Assembly (NCBI GenBank): GCA_004194705.1
Contig: SADC01000186.1
Coordinates: forward strand, 62,001 to 126,000
Source of the DNA: Ditylenchus dipsaci
Taxonomy: Eukaryota > Nematoda > Chromadorea > Rhabditida > Anguinidae
Reading direction: 5' to 3'
DNA: 64,000 bases
Shown here: piece by piece, positions 1-10,909 of the stretch
Layout of the letters: the number at the start of each line of letters is the position of its first letter
Position numbering within the stretch: the stretch's first letter is position 1
Notes under the pieces: generated by a model
What the model was told of the DNA's origin: nothing
What the model saw: the letters and a program-made list of their open reading frames with translations, nothing else
Databases searched by the model: none
Made by a program: the position numbers and the translations under genes

Positions 1-231
1 TTTTGATTCTAATAACATTTTCGGATGCTGTGTAAAAAGTAAGCCAGGGGTAGGATTGTTCTAATGCCGGACCATTTTAATAGGCAAAATTTTTTTTGGT
101 GCTTTTGCAATTTTTTAGTTTTACCCATCTTTGATATAAGAACTTTACATTCAAACCTTATTCATTATGCTGCTCAAATAAAAAAGTTCACCAAAATTTC
201 TTTAGAGCAATTTATTGTATATATTTTAACA

Positions 232-412
232 GCGACTTTAGCGCCGACATTTAACAAGCGCCGTCGTTACGCCGGCGTTTGTTTTTATAGTGGTGTAACG
301 CCTTTTAAACGCCGGCGTTTATCCGACGTTTAAAGAACGCCTTTAAACGTCGGCGTAACGCCAGAGCTTAGACCGGCGTTTATAAACGCCTGCGTGACGC
401 CGTCGTTAGAAC
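232..412. repeat. GC-rich ACGCCGGCGTT palindromic tandem array
   Basis: Short motifs of the type ACGCCGGCGTTT alternate in both orientations about ten times, so the stretch can fold on itself. Its GC content is far above the AT-rich surroundings. No coding signal is seen; an ORF crosses it only because the repeat lacks stops. Confidence 0.7.
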
Positions 413-417
413 TATCC

Positions 418-515
418 TGGCCAAGGGATGTATTGAAAGATGAGCCATTACCAATAAGAGCTACGGTTAAGAAAAAAACAACTGTGGTGAAAAATCCCAC
501 GAAATATACACCCTC
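418..515 (+). repeat. Dispersed repeat coding for a PRDVLxDxPLxI peptide (copy 1)
   Basis: Translation reads WPRDVLKDEPLPI. The same peptide recurs at 2858-2595 (minus), 3255-3310 (plus) and 59005-59045 (plus). Conservation of the peptide rather than only the DNA suggests relics of one transposon-encoded protein. The family is not recognised. Confidence 0.5.
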
Positions 516-836
516 CCTTTAAGACAATTTGTTCATCAGCTCGTGAAAATTTTTGACTGCTTGCTTTTTTTTGTTAGAATTGTTGAACAAACTCCGACAA
601 AGAAATTGAAATATTGGCAAAAAATGTACAAAAGATCAACAGAGGGGACCAAGGCGAAAAAATGGGACCGATTCTCATATAAGGCCAAAAAAGTGTTTGA
701 CATTATTTTTATTCTTTGTTTGCGCTTTACAATTCAATTTATTTCAGATAATACATTGATCAAATATTCTCAGAGAAATGAGCGAAGGGTAATTTTCTGA
801 TCTAAAAATTAAGATGTCCTAATATTTTTTATATAG

Positions 837-2131
837 AAAGCCTTTCAACTATAAGATGCAGTACAGAGTGGAAGAAGACCCACAACTTAAAAAGGCTGGT
901 GAATACGAGTAAGATTTTATTCCGAATTTATGAAAATTTTAGTTCCGGTATTCTTTTTACAATCACCGTATTTTCTTTTAAACTCACACGGGTGAGAATC
1001 GAAAATCGGAAAATTTCGAGGCCGATCTCGAAATTTTTGAGTGTAAATCCAAATAGCAGAATCGGTAGAGCTGGTTGAAGTTAAAAAAATCCAAAAAAAA
1101 AGCTGTGCGAAATATTTATTCTGTGCTTAGATGTAGGTCCTCAAAGTCGAGGGGCCGCCTTATTAGAGGAAATACGGTATGGTTGGCAGTAGACATTCAG
1201 ATACAATTAAATTAATTTTTTTTATTATTTAATTAGGAGTCGCAAGTAGGCCGAAGAATCACTGAATAAATCAATTGACAATTTTCAAATTGTTTTTTTC
1301 ATGTTTTAAGCAAATTTTGCCAATTTTTTTACGTGTTTACGTGTTTTAAGCTCCTTAAAGGGGCATGCTCGCCGTCGATGGAATATTTAAAAGGCGGGTA
1401 CCAGGTCAATTCAAAAAGAAATATTTTCAAAAACATTTTTGTTGAGTATTTTACGGGGAATAAGTAATTAAAAACATTGGCAGCAATTTATGGCATCGGT
1501 GGCCTAGTGGTGAAGCGGCGGCGGACTGTGAAAGTCGGTCGTCAGTTCGATTCCCACTGGATATATAATTTTTACTCGACATTTCCGAAATTTCGTCAAA
1601 TTAATTCTCGTTTGAATTTCGCTGATACCCGCCTTTCAAAATATTCCCATCGGCGGCGAGCATGCCCTTTAAAGGGCCTTAAAGGGCCTAAAGGGCCTTA
1701 AGCCCCTAATTAAATTTTTTTTGTTTATTCATAGTTCAATTAGCCATTTTAAAATTACAGAACTTTTAATATTTGGAAAAACTGTGTTTTCAAAAAAGCC
1801 AATCAAAGTACTGAACAAAAAGAATTCTTTTACCAGCTAGATTGAGGGGCGAAAGAACCCAGAGAACACCTGTTTAAAAGATGATACAAATGCACTTTAA
1901 AAAATTTTTGCTGACTCACTCAGCACATCAATATCCTCATTTTCTGGCCTATATACGAGTCGTGCTTGAGATATGTTATTTTTTAGGAAAATGGTGACTA
2001 ACAAGTATGGCACTTATCCTCTTTATGCTCACTATTGTGATGGAAGTGGACATCCTGGAGTCGGCTGTGCTGTTATCCCACTTGGCCATATGGTGTTGCA
2101 ATACCGCATTGACCCGAAAGACTTGATGTGA
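837..2131 (+). CDS. 3' end of an unrecognised gene (two exons)
   Basis: Two exons fit together in phase. Exon 837-908 follows an ATATAG acceptor and ends at GA|GTAAGA. Exon 1987-2131 follows TTTTTTAG and ends in TGA. The junction completes a Glu codon (GEY-E-KMV). The joined C-terminal part is about 71 residues, starting KPFNYKMQYRVEEDP and ending RIDPKDLM. The middle is rich in Gly, Cys and His (HYCDGSGHPGVGCAV). A possible AATAAA polyadenylation signal lies at 2191. Upstream exons must lie in 1-836 or before the window; I could not place them. The intron holds a MITE end and a tRNA-headed foldback. No known family is recognised. Confidence 0.55.
975..1171. repeat. TACCGTA-family MITE, partial
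   Basis: Ends with CTTATTAGAGGAAATACGGT and holds the family's internal CTCGAAATTTTTGAG-type segment. It lies in the intron of the 837-2131 gene. The left TIR is not recognisable. Confidence 0.55.
1357..1680. repeat. tRNA-headed foldback element (GCATGCTCGCCG arms)
   Basis: The arms GGGGCATGCTCGCCG and GGCGGCGAGCATGCCC are inverted and are followed inward by matching AAAAGGCGGGTACC / TACCCGCCTTTCA blocks. Between them, 1500-1510 reads TGGCCTAGTGG (pol III A box) and 1543-1553 reads AGTTCGATTCC (B box). The acceptor and T stems do not pair well, so this is a tRNA-derived SINE/MITE rather than a tRNA gene. Related copies lie at 28110-28290, 28810-28860 and 40594-40912. Confidence 0.65.
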
Positions 2132-2594
2132 TTTACAAATATCGTATTCACAAAAAAATTATTTGTTACACTATTTTTTTTATAAAAATCAATAAATTTC
2201 TTTAAAAATTTAAAAAGTTTTTAAGGCCAGCAAATTAACTCAGGTCTCGTTTGGCAAAGAAGCTCGAACTCAAAGCTTACTTGGCTAATATAATATTGGA
2301 TATTGTAAGCAGCCAAAAAAAATTTGAACAGCTAAAAAAATCGTTGGTGCTCTGTTCGATGCGTGTGTTTAGTCAAGATTGTAGGTCACTAAAAGTATTT
2401 TCGGCTGTACAGTGTAGACTCTCAATACAGTACGGTTTTGATGATAGCGATTGGTTTTAACAATGAAAACTAATTTGACATACATTTGATTGGCGATTCT
2501 CAGTAATAATTTGACTCTCGATGCAGTGTGTTTTGTTCATATTGGCTTTTGAAATTTTATTGGTCTGCATTGTGAGCGATTCAAAAAACGATAT

Positions 2595-2858
2595 TCAAAA
2601 AATTAGAATTTTTCTACCACGCCATTTCTGGAAACCATCCTCAAGGTGTCTTGATACAAAACAAACTACGCTCAAGGTTTCATTAGCAGGAACTTTTGAC
2701 ACAATATGGTTGCGAACAAATGTGGTGAAATCCAGTTTTAACTGTTTAAAGGGAGGGTGCATGTTGCGTGGGATTTTTGACTGTTGTTTAGTTTTCTTGA
2801 CCGCATCTTTTATTGATAATGGGTCATCTGTTAATACATCCCTCGGCCAACTCTTCAA
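2595..2858 (-). pseudogene. Transposon-derived ORF fragment (PRDVLTD family)
   Basis: An 87-codon minus-strand frame contains WPRDVLTDDPLSI, the peptide repeated at three other places in the window. A second copy, with adjoining sequence, lies on the plus strand at about 3210-3320 (MDVLTDAPLSIKDAP). The overlapping 164-codon plus-strand ORF (2521-3015) is probably its shadow, because only the minus frame is conserved between copies. The function and element class are unknown. A palindromic segment at 2940-3100 resembles the elements at 26660 and 45104. Confidence 0.4.
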
Positions 2859-3334
2859 GCAGAATCTGAAAATGTTATCAGGATCAAACTATCTTGCGAA
2901 TAATTTCATAAAAAACATAAAAGTTGACCACACCATCAATGCCGTATTTCCCTCACATACTTTTTTCCTATTCGAAATCGTGTTCTTGTCATTGGGTTTT
3001 CGCCTGCTTTTCTGAACAGTGAGTGGGCAACTTACCGCTGAGACGGTATCAAAGACAATAAGTTACATTCTGAGTGGTATTTTGCTTAACAACTGAAAAA
3101 AAACCAAAAAACGAGAATCCTTAACACAAGAATCTTAAAGAGGTACGTGAAGGAAATGCGACATGAATTGTTTGGTCAGCTTTTATGTTTTTCGCGAGAT
3201 TTTTCGAAAGATATTCGGATTCTAATAACATTTTCTAATTCTGCGTCAAAAGTTGTCAAATGGATGTATTAACAGATGCTCCATTATCAATAAAAGATGC
3301 ACCTAAGAAAATAAAAAAGGAGGCAAAAAAAGCT

Positions 3335-3660
3335 ATTTAGGTTTGAAAAAGTGGCTTCTGTGGCGCAGTGGGTAACCGTTTTTTGTGTTTTAAGGTCATG
3401 AAAGAGTGCGCAAGTTCGATTCTGCATTCTGCATGTATGCACTTTACTTTTTTGGCTTGTTTGACCAGTTATAGGGGTAATTTGGGTCGCTGATTCCGAA
3501 TCCGGCGTCAAAAAGTCATATTTCTTCTAAAACTAGTCAAACAAGCCAAAAAAAATAGCGTGCCACCACGTGGGATCGAACCTGCAACACCATTTAGGAA
3601 CAAAAAGCGCAAACGCTAACGCACTGTGCCATCGAGGCCACTTCTTTGAACCTAAATGGC
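3335..3660. repeat. Foldback pair of converging tRNA-like heads
   Basis: TTTAGGTTTGAAAAAGTGGC at 3335 is the inverted partner of GCCACTTCTTTGAACCTAAA near 3640-3655. Each arm continues into a tRNA-like unit. The left (plus) unit has an A-box-like TGGCGCAGTGG and a B-box-like AAGTTCGATTC. The right (minus) unit has TGGCACAGTGCG and a good GGTTCGATCCC. Both would transcribe inward. Cloverleaf pairing is poor, so a SINE-like origin is likelier than functional tRNAs. Confidence 0.6.
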
Positions 3661-3809
3661 CAACCGAAATGAAAAAAATAATTTGAAGGGGAAATTCAGA
3701 TCTTTAAGGGGTAAATTCAATTTGAGCCTTTTTTCTTTAAGTCAACCCACAATTTGAACACCGAATCCATGTTTAGCATGATTAATTTTTTATTTTTTTA
3801 TCTGCATTA

Positions 3810-3947
3810 CCGTATTTCCTCTAATTTAGCCCCCCCCTCTTTTTTGACTGGAAATTCAGAGTTAAGGCCATTTTTGTTTTACAATTTCAAGATCTTTGGA
3901 CATCCAAAAAATTTAGCCCCAGAGGCTAAATTAGAGGAAATACGGTA
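3810..3947. repeat. TACCGTA-family MITE, complete
   Basis: It starts TACCGTATTTCCTCTAATTT and ends with the inverse AAATTAGAGGAAATACGGTA, 138 bp in all. The TIRs carry TA at both ends, as expected for a TA target-site element. Confidence 0.8.
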
Positions 3948-3988
3948 AGTCTCCCCTCTGTAATAACTTCCCCTTATACGGACCTCAT

Positions 3989-4281
3989 ACCGTATTTCCT
4001 CTAATTAAAGCACCCCTCTAATTAACGCACCCCCTCTAATTAACGCACCCCTGGTGGGAGGTCGAAATATAAACGCACCCCCTCTAATTAACGCACCCTC
4101 CCTAATTTTTGACTAGAATTTCGGATTTAAGGCCATTTTGATTGAAAATTTCAGAATTTTCGAAAGGGTGGAAAATAAACGCACCCCCTCCAATTAACGC
4201 ACCCCCTCTAATTAACGCACCCCCTGGAGGGAGGTTGAAATATAAACGCACCGGTGCTTTAATTAGAGGAAATACGGTATC
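3989..4281. repeat. TACCGTA-family MITE with internal TTAACGCACCCC repeats
   Basis: It has complete TIRs (TACCGTATTTCCTCTAATTA and the inverse). The interior is a degenerate array of CCCTCTAATTAACGCACCCC units, apparently a TIR segment amplified in tandem. The ORF 4142-4459 arises from the array and is not considered a gene. Confidence 0.75.
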
Positions 4282-4505
4282 TCAGACTAGAGAAATATTT
4301 TGCAAATCTGTTTTTGTTTCACACCCTATATCGACCTTAAATGGCCTCAAGAGTCAATTCGACGCAAAGGACAACGAAATTTTCATTGAAATTGGACCAA
4401 TTTGCATTTTCAGTCGAGATTTCGACGGAAAACGTGTGGAGAATATATTTAATCCTTGAAATTATGACTTAAAATGCAAATTTTGTCTAATTTGGAAGAA
4501 AAATT

Positions 4506-4717
4506 TTCGTTGTCGTTGGAGTTGTCGTTGGATTTTTTATAAATAGGTCGTCGTTGTCGTTGGCGTAAAAGTGCCTTTAAAATATTTTTCCGACGACAAC
4601 GACAACGTTTATAAATGAGCCATTATGGCTTGTTCACGTTGTTAGAGTTAGAGTTCGGGTAATAGGTGTTCATGTACTCAAAAACCCGAACTCTAACTCT
4701 AACAACGTGAACAAGCC
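4506..4717. repeat. Two strong hairpins
   Basis: CGTTGTCGTTGG blocks at 4506-4555 pair with CGACGACAACGACAACG near 4590-4609. Immediately after, 4627-4660 and 4684-4717 form a perfect 34-bp stem with a 23-bp loop (starts GGCTTGTTCACGTTG). No gene is seen nearby. They could be small foldback elements. Confidence 0.75.
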
Positions 4718-6246
4718 ACAACGAGTAGCGTTACTTGTTGTCTTGGTCCAGCCCATTGTTGTCTTTTGTTAGTTTTTTGGATTGTGAGGGCAGCGTACTC
4801 TAAGACAGACTCGAACTTAACACGTTGCGCGAGCTACGAAATATCAACAAAAACATTCTGCGCCTAAGCGCTTGAATGCAAAAAATTGTTAAACGGTGAA
4901 AAAATTCTTTTGAAATAGTGAAACTTTCAGTTGTCTGTAAGTTAACCCGGGCCTAACCGGGCCGGAGCTTTTTATGCCCGGCGCGCCCGCCGCAAGCTTC
5001 GGCCCGTGCCCAGCCCTGGTACTCAACCAAAATCTGAAAAGTGGAGTCAACTAAGTTCATGGTGATTAACGGGGGAGAAATCACCCGAAATTCTTCTTTT
5101 CTTCAAAAATTTGGAATTCAACGTTTTCGAAAGCATGGTGGTCTTTTTGTTAGATATATTTGGTAGAAAAATGTTTGTTAATTTTCTGATTTTAACAATA
5201 TCGATGGCTATGAAAGTGGGTGATGCCCTGCTAAGCGGTATTCCTAACGAATGTGAATTTGTGGGATCAACCATCTCTTCAAATAGAGAACTTTTGTTTA
5301 TTTTTTTCTTCTTTATTGGGTATTTTTAGGGGATTTTCTCTTGAAGGAATCAAGAAAAGCAGTGCTTGATCGCTAGTGGCTATGACTTTGTAAAAAACAG
5401 CCTAGTGAGCAGTTGCCCCGGACTGCAGTTTTTATCCAAGAATATCTCTGAATATCAATAATGACCACAGTTGGGACTGCAAGCTTCATAGCCTACTGCA
5501 ATTAATAATTGCCAATTATGTCTCCAAGAGTGTCTTCGAAAATCAATAATGGCAACCGTAGGCGTACCCAAAGGGGGGGGCTAGCCGGGCTATAGACCGC
5601 CACCCCCCCCCCCCGTCAGGATTTTTTAGCCTTTTTTATTTTTTTTCAGCCTTTTGCCAGTTTAGACCCCCCGTCAGGATTTTTAGCCTATTTAGCCAAC
5701 CCCCTCCCCCGTCCGAAATCACCTATCACCTTTATATTTTTTCAGCCCCCCGCTCCCGTGGAGAGAGGGGCATCTATTATTAGAGACGGGTACATAATTA
5801 GAGACGGGTTTATATTACAGAAAATACCGTACGAAACAAATTGCTCAATTGCCACTGATACAGCTACTTTTATGGTATTTCGTATTTTTCAGCTCGGAAA
5901 AGAAGTCCTCCTCATCCTTTATACTCACCAGATTTCGCCCCTTCTGACTACTATTTTTTCCTTTATTCCCAATATGTTTTGGTTTATTTGTTAGCAGTGT
6001 TTGGCATCAAGATGGTTTCTTAAAATTAGTTACGGTGCTTACTATCTTTTAAAAGTGAAATAGATCACACATCTTGTAGAGAAATGCAGGACTTTCAAAT
6101 GGCATATTATTTGCAAATAAAAAAGATAGGATCAAACAAGATGGTCAGAATTCTTAAGTCACCCTGTAACGTAGTGGGTTTTTTGTATTGGTATTTTTTT
6201 CTTGGCTATCACGTGACAACGATATTTTAACTCGATAATCACGGTG

Positions 6247-6715
6247 AGAAATTTCTCTTCCGGCTATTTCTAACATCTTTTAGTTCGAAAGACATATTTT
6301 CCTGATGCTAACGCGATTTTTTACGATTCAGAGCTGCAGCCCAAGTTTTTCATCTGCAAGTGCTTATTTAAAAAAAATACTGGTAGAGAGGCCGTGATTT
6401 TATGGTGCTGGCTCTGTTCACCTTTAGCACGCTAAATTTTTTTGCCTTGGTTCCCCCTGTCCTTTTTTGTTGAAAAATGCCTTGTTCCCCTGTTGTTTTT
6501 TGTTGAAAAATGCCCTGTTCCCCCTGTTGTTTTAAAGGTAATTATGGTCAAGGTGATCATGTCAACCATAATCACCATGATCGCCGTAATCACAGTATCA
6601 AAATAACTATAATGGACAGAAGGGACTAAGGCATTTTTTAACAAAAAATAACAGGGGACCAAGGCAAAAAAAATTTGGCGTGCTAAAGGTGAACAGAGCC
6701 GGCCATGATTTTATG
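6247..6715. repeat. CTCTGTTCACCTTTAGCACG foldback element (copy 1)
   Basis: Begins with CGGCTATTTCTAACATCTTT and contains the hallmark CTCTGTTCACCTTTAGCACG followed by GCCTTGGTTCCCCCTGT. The inverse hallmark (GGTGAACAGAGCC) lies at 6685-6705. The centre near 6540-6600 is a palindrome built on GGTGATCATG / CATGATCGCC. The right arm is shorter than in the 8993 copy. Confidence 0.7.
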
Positions 6716-7500
6716 GTGTGCTTGACAACAGGTATGATTTGATTAAGCTTCATTTGTTAGCATTTAAATTCAGAGCTTTTTCCGGAAATCGGGGTTACTA
6801 ATTTTAAGAACCTGATCAACACACATACCGTATTTTCTGCATTAAGTCTCCCCTCTGTAATAACTTCCCCTATATGGACCTCATATGTCAGCCTAGAGAA
6901 AATATTTTGCATATTTTTTCTCGGTTCCCTAGTTATCAGGGGCTTTCGTGTATCCCATTTTCAAATTTTGTTGAGCACCCGAAAATCTCGAAATCGACCT
7001 TAAAATTTTCCCACTTTTTTGAAGTTGAACAATAACTCCCCAGCAGGATTTAATACAGAAAATACAGAAAACTCTAGAAGCATTGCACCCTGATAAGAGG
7101 TGCAATGCTTCTAGAGAGTGGTGTATGTGCCTGTCTCATTGAGGAGCAGCACTTCTGAGGTGGCGTCCATCTTCGTTTTCAGACCTAAATGTATGTAGGA
7201 AAATTGAGATTTAGAGATAACAGAACAATCGGTCAAATATTCATTATTTGACCAAAATTTTGCAAATTTTGACTAAAGGGCAGGGAATTTTATATACGCA
7301 TCGCCGTAGGTCACAGTTTTGACTAACGTCTGCTAACTTTAATGTTAATTAATTAATATTAAACACATCTTTTTTGCAAAAACATTGTTGTGAACAATCA
7401 GCTAACAGATGGCCTTAACCCACATCTGCAATTTTTTAATGCTGAGCTTAGGTTCGTGTTTTCCAGGGTTGATTTACTATAGAAAGTGTTCTTGATTTCA

Positions 7501-7665
7501 ATGAAAATCAGAAAAACTTTGGGCAGATATCTTTTACAAGTTAATAAGGATACCGAAATTCACCCGATTATGTATTCGTCCCGACTCCTGAATAAATATG
7601 AAAGTAAGTACCCAGCTGTCGAAACCGAAGCATTGTCCATTTGTTATACTCTAAAAGAGATCTAA
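7501..7665 (+). pseudogene. Ty3/gypsy polyprotein fragment, RNase H region
   Basis: The plus frame translates to about 54 residues containing HPIMYSSRLLNKYESKYP and VETEALSICYTLK, then a stop. This matches the reverse transcriptase to RNase H junction of Ty3/gypsy retrotransposons (family pattern HPIAYASRxLNxxExxYxxxExEALAIV). It is a short orphan piece inside an inverted-repeat mosaic with no LTR or other pol domains beside it, so it is an old relic. Confidence 0.7.
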
Positions 7666-8449
7666 GCTCTCTAATGAGCTAGAAAGTCGGATTGTGAAAT
7701 ATGAAAAGTCAAGAGATTCACGTATTTGAATGAACGGACCTGAACCAAAAACTACAGATACCTATGCTGACTGATATGTACTAGGGAGCAGGGTAACTAA
7801 TGCAAACCCGAATGTTGCCATCATAGGCGTATCCAGGATTTTCGGACGGGGGAGGGGGTTGGCTAAATAGGCTAAAAATCCTGACGGGGGTCTAAACTGG
7901 CAAAAGGCTGAAAAAAAAATTAAAAAAGGCTAAAAAAATCCTGACGGGGGGGTCTATAGCCCGGCTAGCCCCCCCCCTTTGGGTACGCCTACGGTTGCCA
8001 TTATTGATTTTCGAAGACACCCTTGGAGACATAATTGGCAATTATTAATTGCAGTAGGCTATGAAGCTTGCAGTCCCAACTGTGGTCATTATTGATATTC
8101 AGAGATATTCTTGGATAAAAACTGCAGTCCGGGGCAACTGCTCACTAGGCTGTTTTTACAAAGTCATAGCCACTAGCGATCAAGCACTGCTTTCTTGATT
8201 CCTTCAAGAGAAAATCCCCTAAAAATACCCAATAAAGAAGAAAAAAATAAACAAAAGTTCTCTATTTGAAGAGATGGTTGATCCCACAAATTCACATTCG
8301 TTAGGAATACCGCTTAGCAGGGCATCACCCACTTTCATAGCCATCGATATTGTTAAAATCAGAAAATTAACAAACATTTTTTCTACCAAATATATCTAAC
8401 AAAAAGACCACTATGCTTTCGAAAACGTTGAATTCCAAAATTTTTGAAA

Positions 8450-8562
8450 TTGGGATCAAATGAGGTGGGATCAAATGGGTTGGGATAAAATGAGGTGGAA
8501 TCAAATGAGTTGGGATCAAATGAGTGGGATCAAATGAGTTGTGATCAAATGAGTGTGTACGC
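8450..8562. repeat. GGGATCAAATGAGTT tandem repeat
   Basis: Seven to eight units of about 14-16 bp, consensus TGGGATCAAATGAG. The array abuts the end of the large inverted-repeat arm. The LIPTHLIPPHLIP-like ORF on the minus strand is its translation, not a gene. Confidence 0.85.
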
Positions 8563-8992
8563 CAGTGGCTATGAAACTCAGCGCTCATGATCTTTTTAGA
8601 TAGCCAAGAAAGTGAGGATCATTTTGACACTGAACTTGTAAATAAAAGAATTAAAAAAATAAGGTTTGCAATCAGTGGTAGTCGAACCTGTGACCTAGGG
8701 CGATGCGTATATAAAAATCCCTGCCCTTTAGTCAAAATTTGAAAAATTTTGGTCAAATAATGAATATTTGACTGATTATTCTGTCATCTCTGAATTTCAA
8801 CTTTCTTAAATACATTTAGGTCTGTAAACGAAGATTGACGCCACCTCAGAAGTGCTGCTGCTGAATGAGACAGGCACCTACACGAGTTATTGTTCAACCT
8901 CAAAAAAGTAGGAAAATTTTGAGGTCGATTTCGAGATTTTTGGGTGCTCAACAAAATTTGAAAATGGGATTGAAATAAATGTGAAATTTCTC

Positions 8993-9540
8993 TCCCGGCT
9001 ATTTCTAACATCTTTTAGTTCGAAAGACATATTTTCCTGATACTAACGCGACTTTTTACGATTTAGAGCTCCAGCCCAAGTTTTTCTTCTGCAAGTGCTG
9101 ATTTAAAAAAAAACTGGTAGAGAGGCCATGATTTTATGGTGCTGGCTCTGTTCACCTTTAGCACGCTAAATTTTTTGCCTTGGTCCCCCCTGTTATTTTT
9201 GTTGAAAATTGCCTTAGTCCCTTCTGTCCATCATAGTTATTTTGATACTGTGATTACTGTGATCATGGTGATTATGGTTAACATGATCACCTTGACCATA
9301 ATTACCTTTAAAACAACAGGGGGAACAAGGCATTTTTCAACAAAAACAACAGGGGAACAAAGCCAAAAAAATTTGGCGTGCTAAAGTGAACAGAGCCAGC
9401 ACCATAAAATCACGGCCTCTCTACCAGTATTTTTTTAAATAAGCACTTGCAGAAGAAAAACTTGGGCTGCCGCTCTGAATCGTAAAAAGTCGCGTTAGCA
9501 TCAGGAAAATATGTCTTTCGAACTAGGGATGAGATTTTCC
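8993..9540. repeat. CTCTGTTCACCTTTAGCACG foldback element (copy 2, complete)
   Basis: The two halves are near-perfect inverse copies: CGGCTATTTCTAACATCTTT.. at 8997 and its inverse partner ending about 9530. The centre is AT-rich and palindromic (GTGATCATGGTGATTATGG). A further end of the family lies at 13745-13805. Confidence 0.8.
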
Positions 9541-9799
9541 CCTTATTTAAGGGGAAATAGGTGAAAAAAGACACCCTAAATAGGTGTATTACCTATTTTC
9601 AGGTTTGTATCGGTTTAGGGGTATTTAGGGCGGTTTGAAGGTATTAAGGATAATTTGGAGTGGTTTGGGATGGTATGAAGTAGTTTGGACACAATCTTAA
9701 ATGTTTTTAAAAAACCTAAAAAACTGCCTTGGTCCCCTGTTGTTAAATATTGGGTTGAACAGGATTAGTATTTTCCCCATTGATATTTCGTACTTTATA

Positions 9800-9995
9800 T
9801 AAATCTTGTTTGGAAAATTCCTCGTTTGAAATTGTTTCGTTTGGAAAATTCCTCGCTTGAAAAATCTTATTTGGAGAATTCCTCGTTTGGAGAATTCCCC
9901 GTTTGGAGATTCTCAATGGAGAATTCCTCATTTGAAAAATTCAACTATGGAAATTTCTGTTCGGAGAATTCCTCATTTGGAACTTTCTTTGTTGG
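9800..9995. repeat. GAATTC-rich 16-bp tandem repeat
   Basis: About twelve units resembling TTTGGAGAATTCCTCG, each centred on GAATTC or GAAAATTC. The repeat is free of stops in several frames, which explains the overlapping ORFs on both strands. Confidence 0.85.
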
Positions 9996-10101
9996 AACTT
10001 GTGTGCCACCCATCAAAGCTCCATAGACCAATTGACCCGCAAAAGATAGGCACATTTGTTCTACTGCAGAGTTTCGCTTAATGCAGTCAAAAAAATTGGC
10101 T

Positions 10102-10386
10102 AAACTACACTATACGCCACCCACTCGATTACACCCTGCGCCACCCAGAAATTTGCCTTGGTCCCCAAGCTGATTTTTTATAAACTTTTTTATTTTGTTA
10201 CTTTTTTCTATTTTTTCAGCATTTCACAACAAATTTGCGACTTTTTTTTATTGAAAATACAAATAAAAATAAGTAAAAATTACAAAAGTAACAAAAATAA
10301 AAATTTCATAAAAAAATCAGCTTGGGGGACCAAGGCAAATTTCTGGGTGGCGTAGGGTGTAATCGAGTGGGTGGCGTATAGTGTAA
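10102..10386. repeat. Foldback element with CACTATACGCCACCCACTCG ends
   Basis: The left arm ACACTATACGCCACCCACTC through GCCTTGGTCCCCAAGCTGAT is repeated inverted at 10310-10386. The arms are about 85 bp and the centre is AT-rich. The GCCTTGGTCCCC block is shared with the 8993 family, which suggests related termini. Confidence 0.8.
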
Positions 10387-10909
10387 GTGCTCCAAAAAAT
10401 TAAACTATTTGTGCGAAAAATATAAATATTTATTAAAATAAGAAGGAGCAGACTAAGTAAACTTTGTAGACGTGAATAATTTTTAGGTGTGGGATACAGC
10501 TGCAACTCAACACTCTTGATAGTTTAGAGCGGTTATAAAATCTCTATATAGTATTAGGCATGTGTCAGTGTGTAACGCTGTTTGGAACTTTTGTTCGTAA
10601 CGCGATTTATCCCACTTTTTGTGGACACTTTGTAATGATCTTGGTGTCATTCGATAGCGCTTTAATTGTAGGTGTAAGCATGCGTGTTCATTCATATCAC
10701 CCTACTGGACAAAAAAAATAGGGCCGGAAGTTGGAGAAATGGATTTTCGAATCCATATTTCGTCATTTGAGAGTGGTGATTTAGTCGATAAAATTTGGGG
10801 TCGAAGTGGTCGAACTCGCAAAAATTGTTTATATAGATCAATAGAGCAATGAATCTCTATATAGTATTTGGGTCGGGTGGGTCACACTTTTTATGATTTA
10901 CCAAATTTA

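Larger units (their letters stand above)
5106..8440. repeat. Large inverted repeat, arms about 615 bp (5106-5725 and 7826-8440)
   Basis: The left arm from GGAATTCAACGTTTTCGAAA through the G-run and C-run around 5570-5620 is matched base for base, with few changes, by the reverse complement of 7826-8440. The spacer of about 2.1 kb holds a second foldback family copy and a gypsy fragment. ORFs in the arms mirror each other on opposite strands and show no known domain. Confidence 0.85.
7119..8885. repeat. Second inverted pair (7119-7312 and 8690-8885)
   Basis: GCCTGTCTCATTGAGGAGCA and the following 190 bp reappear inverted at 8690-8885. The pair brackets the right arm of the 5106-8440 repeat, so 5-9.5 kb is a mosaic of inverted segments. 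Next to the 8690 arm, a B-box-like GGTTCGACTACC is readable on the minus strand. Confidence 0.75.

Noticed and set aside
1491..1565. Possible tRNA gene
   Set aside because: A and B boxes are present, but the acceptor and T stems do not pair and the unit sits in a dispersed foldback repeat.
2521..3015. 164-codon plus-strand ORF
   Set aside because: It lies antisense to the PRDVLTD frame, which is the one conserved between copies.
5047..5329. Overlapping ORFs on both strands in the inverted-repeat arm
   Set aside because: They mirror the ORF at 8367-8588 in the other arm, lack known domains and are best explained by low stop density.
9743..10081. ORFs rich in NSPF/ENSS motifs
   Set aside because: Translations of the 16-bp GAATTC tandem repeat.
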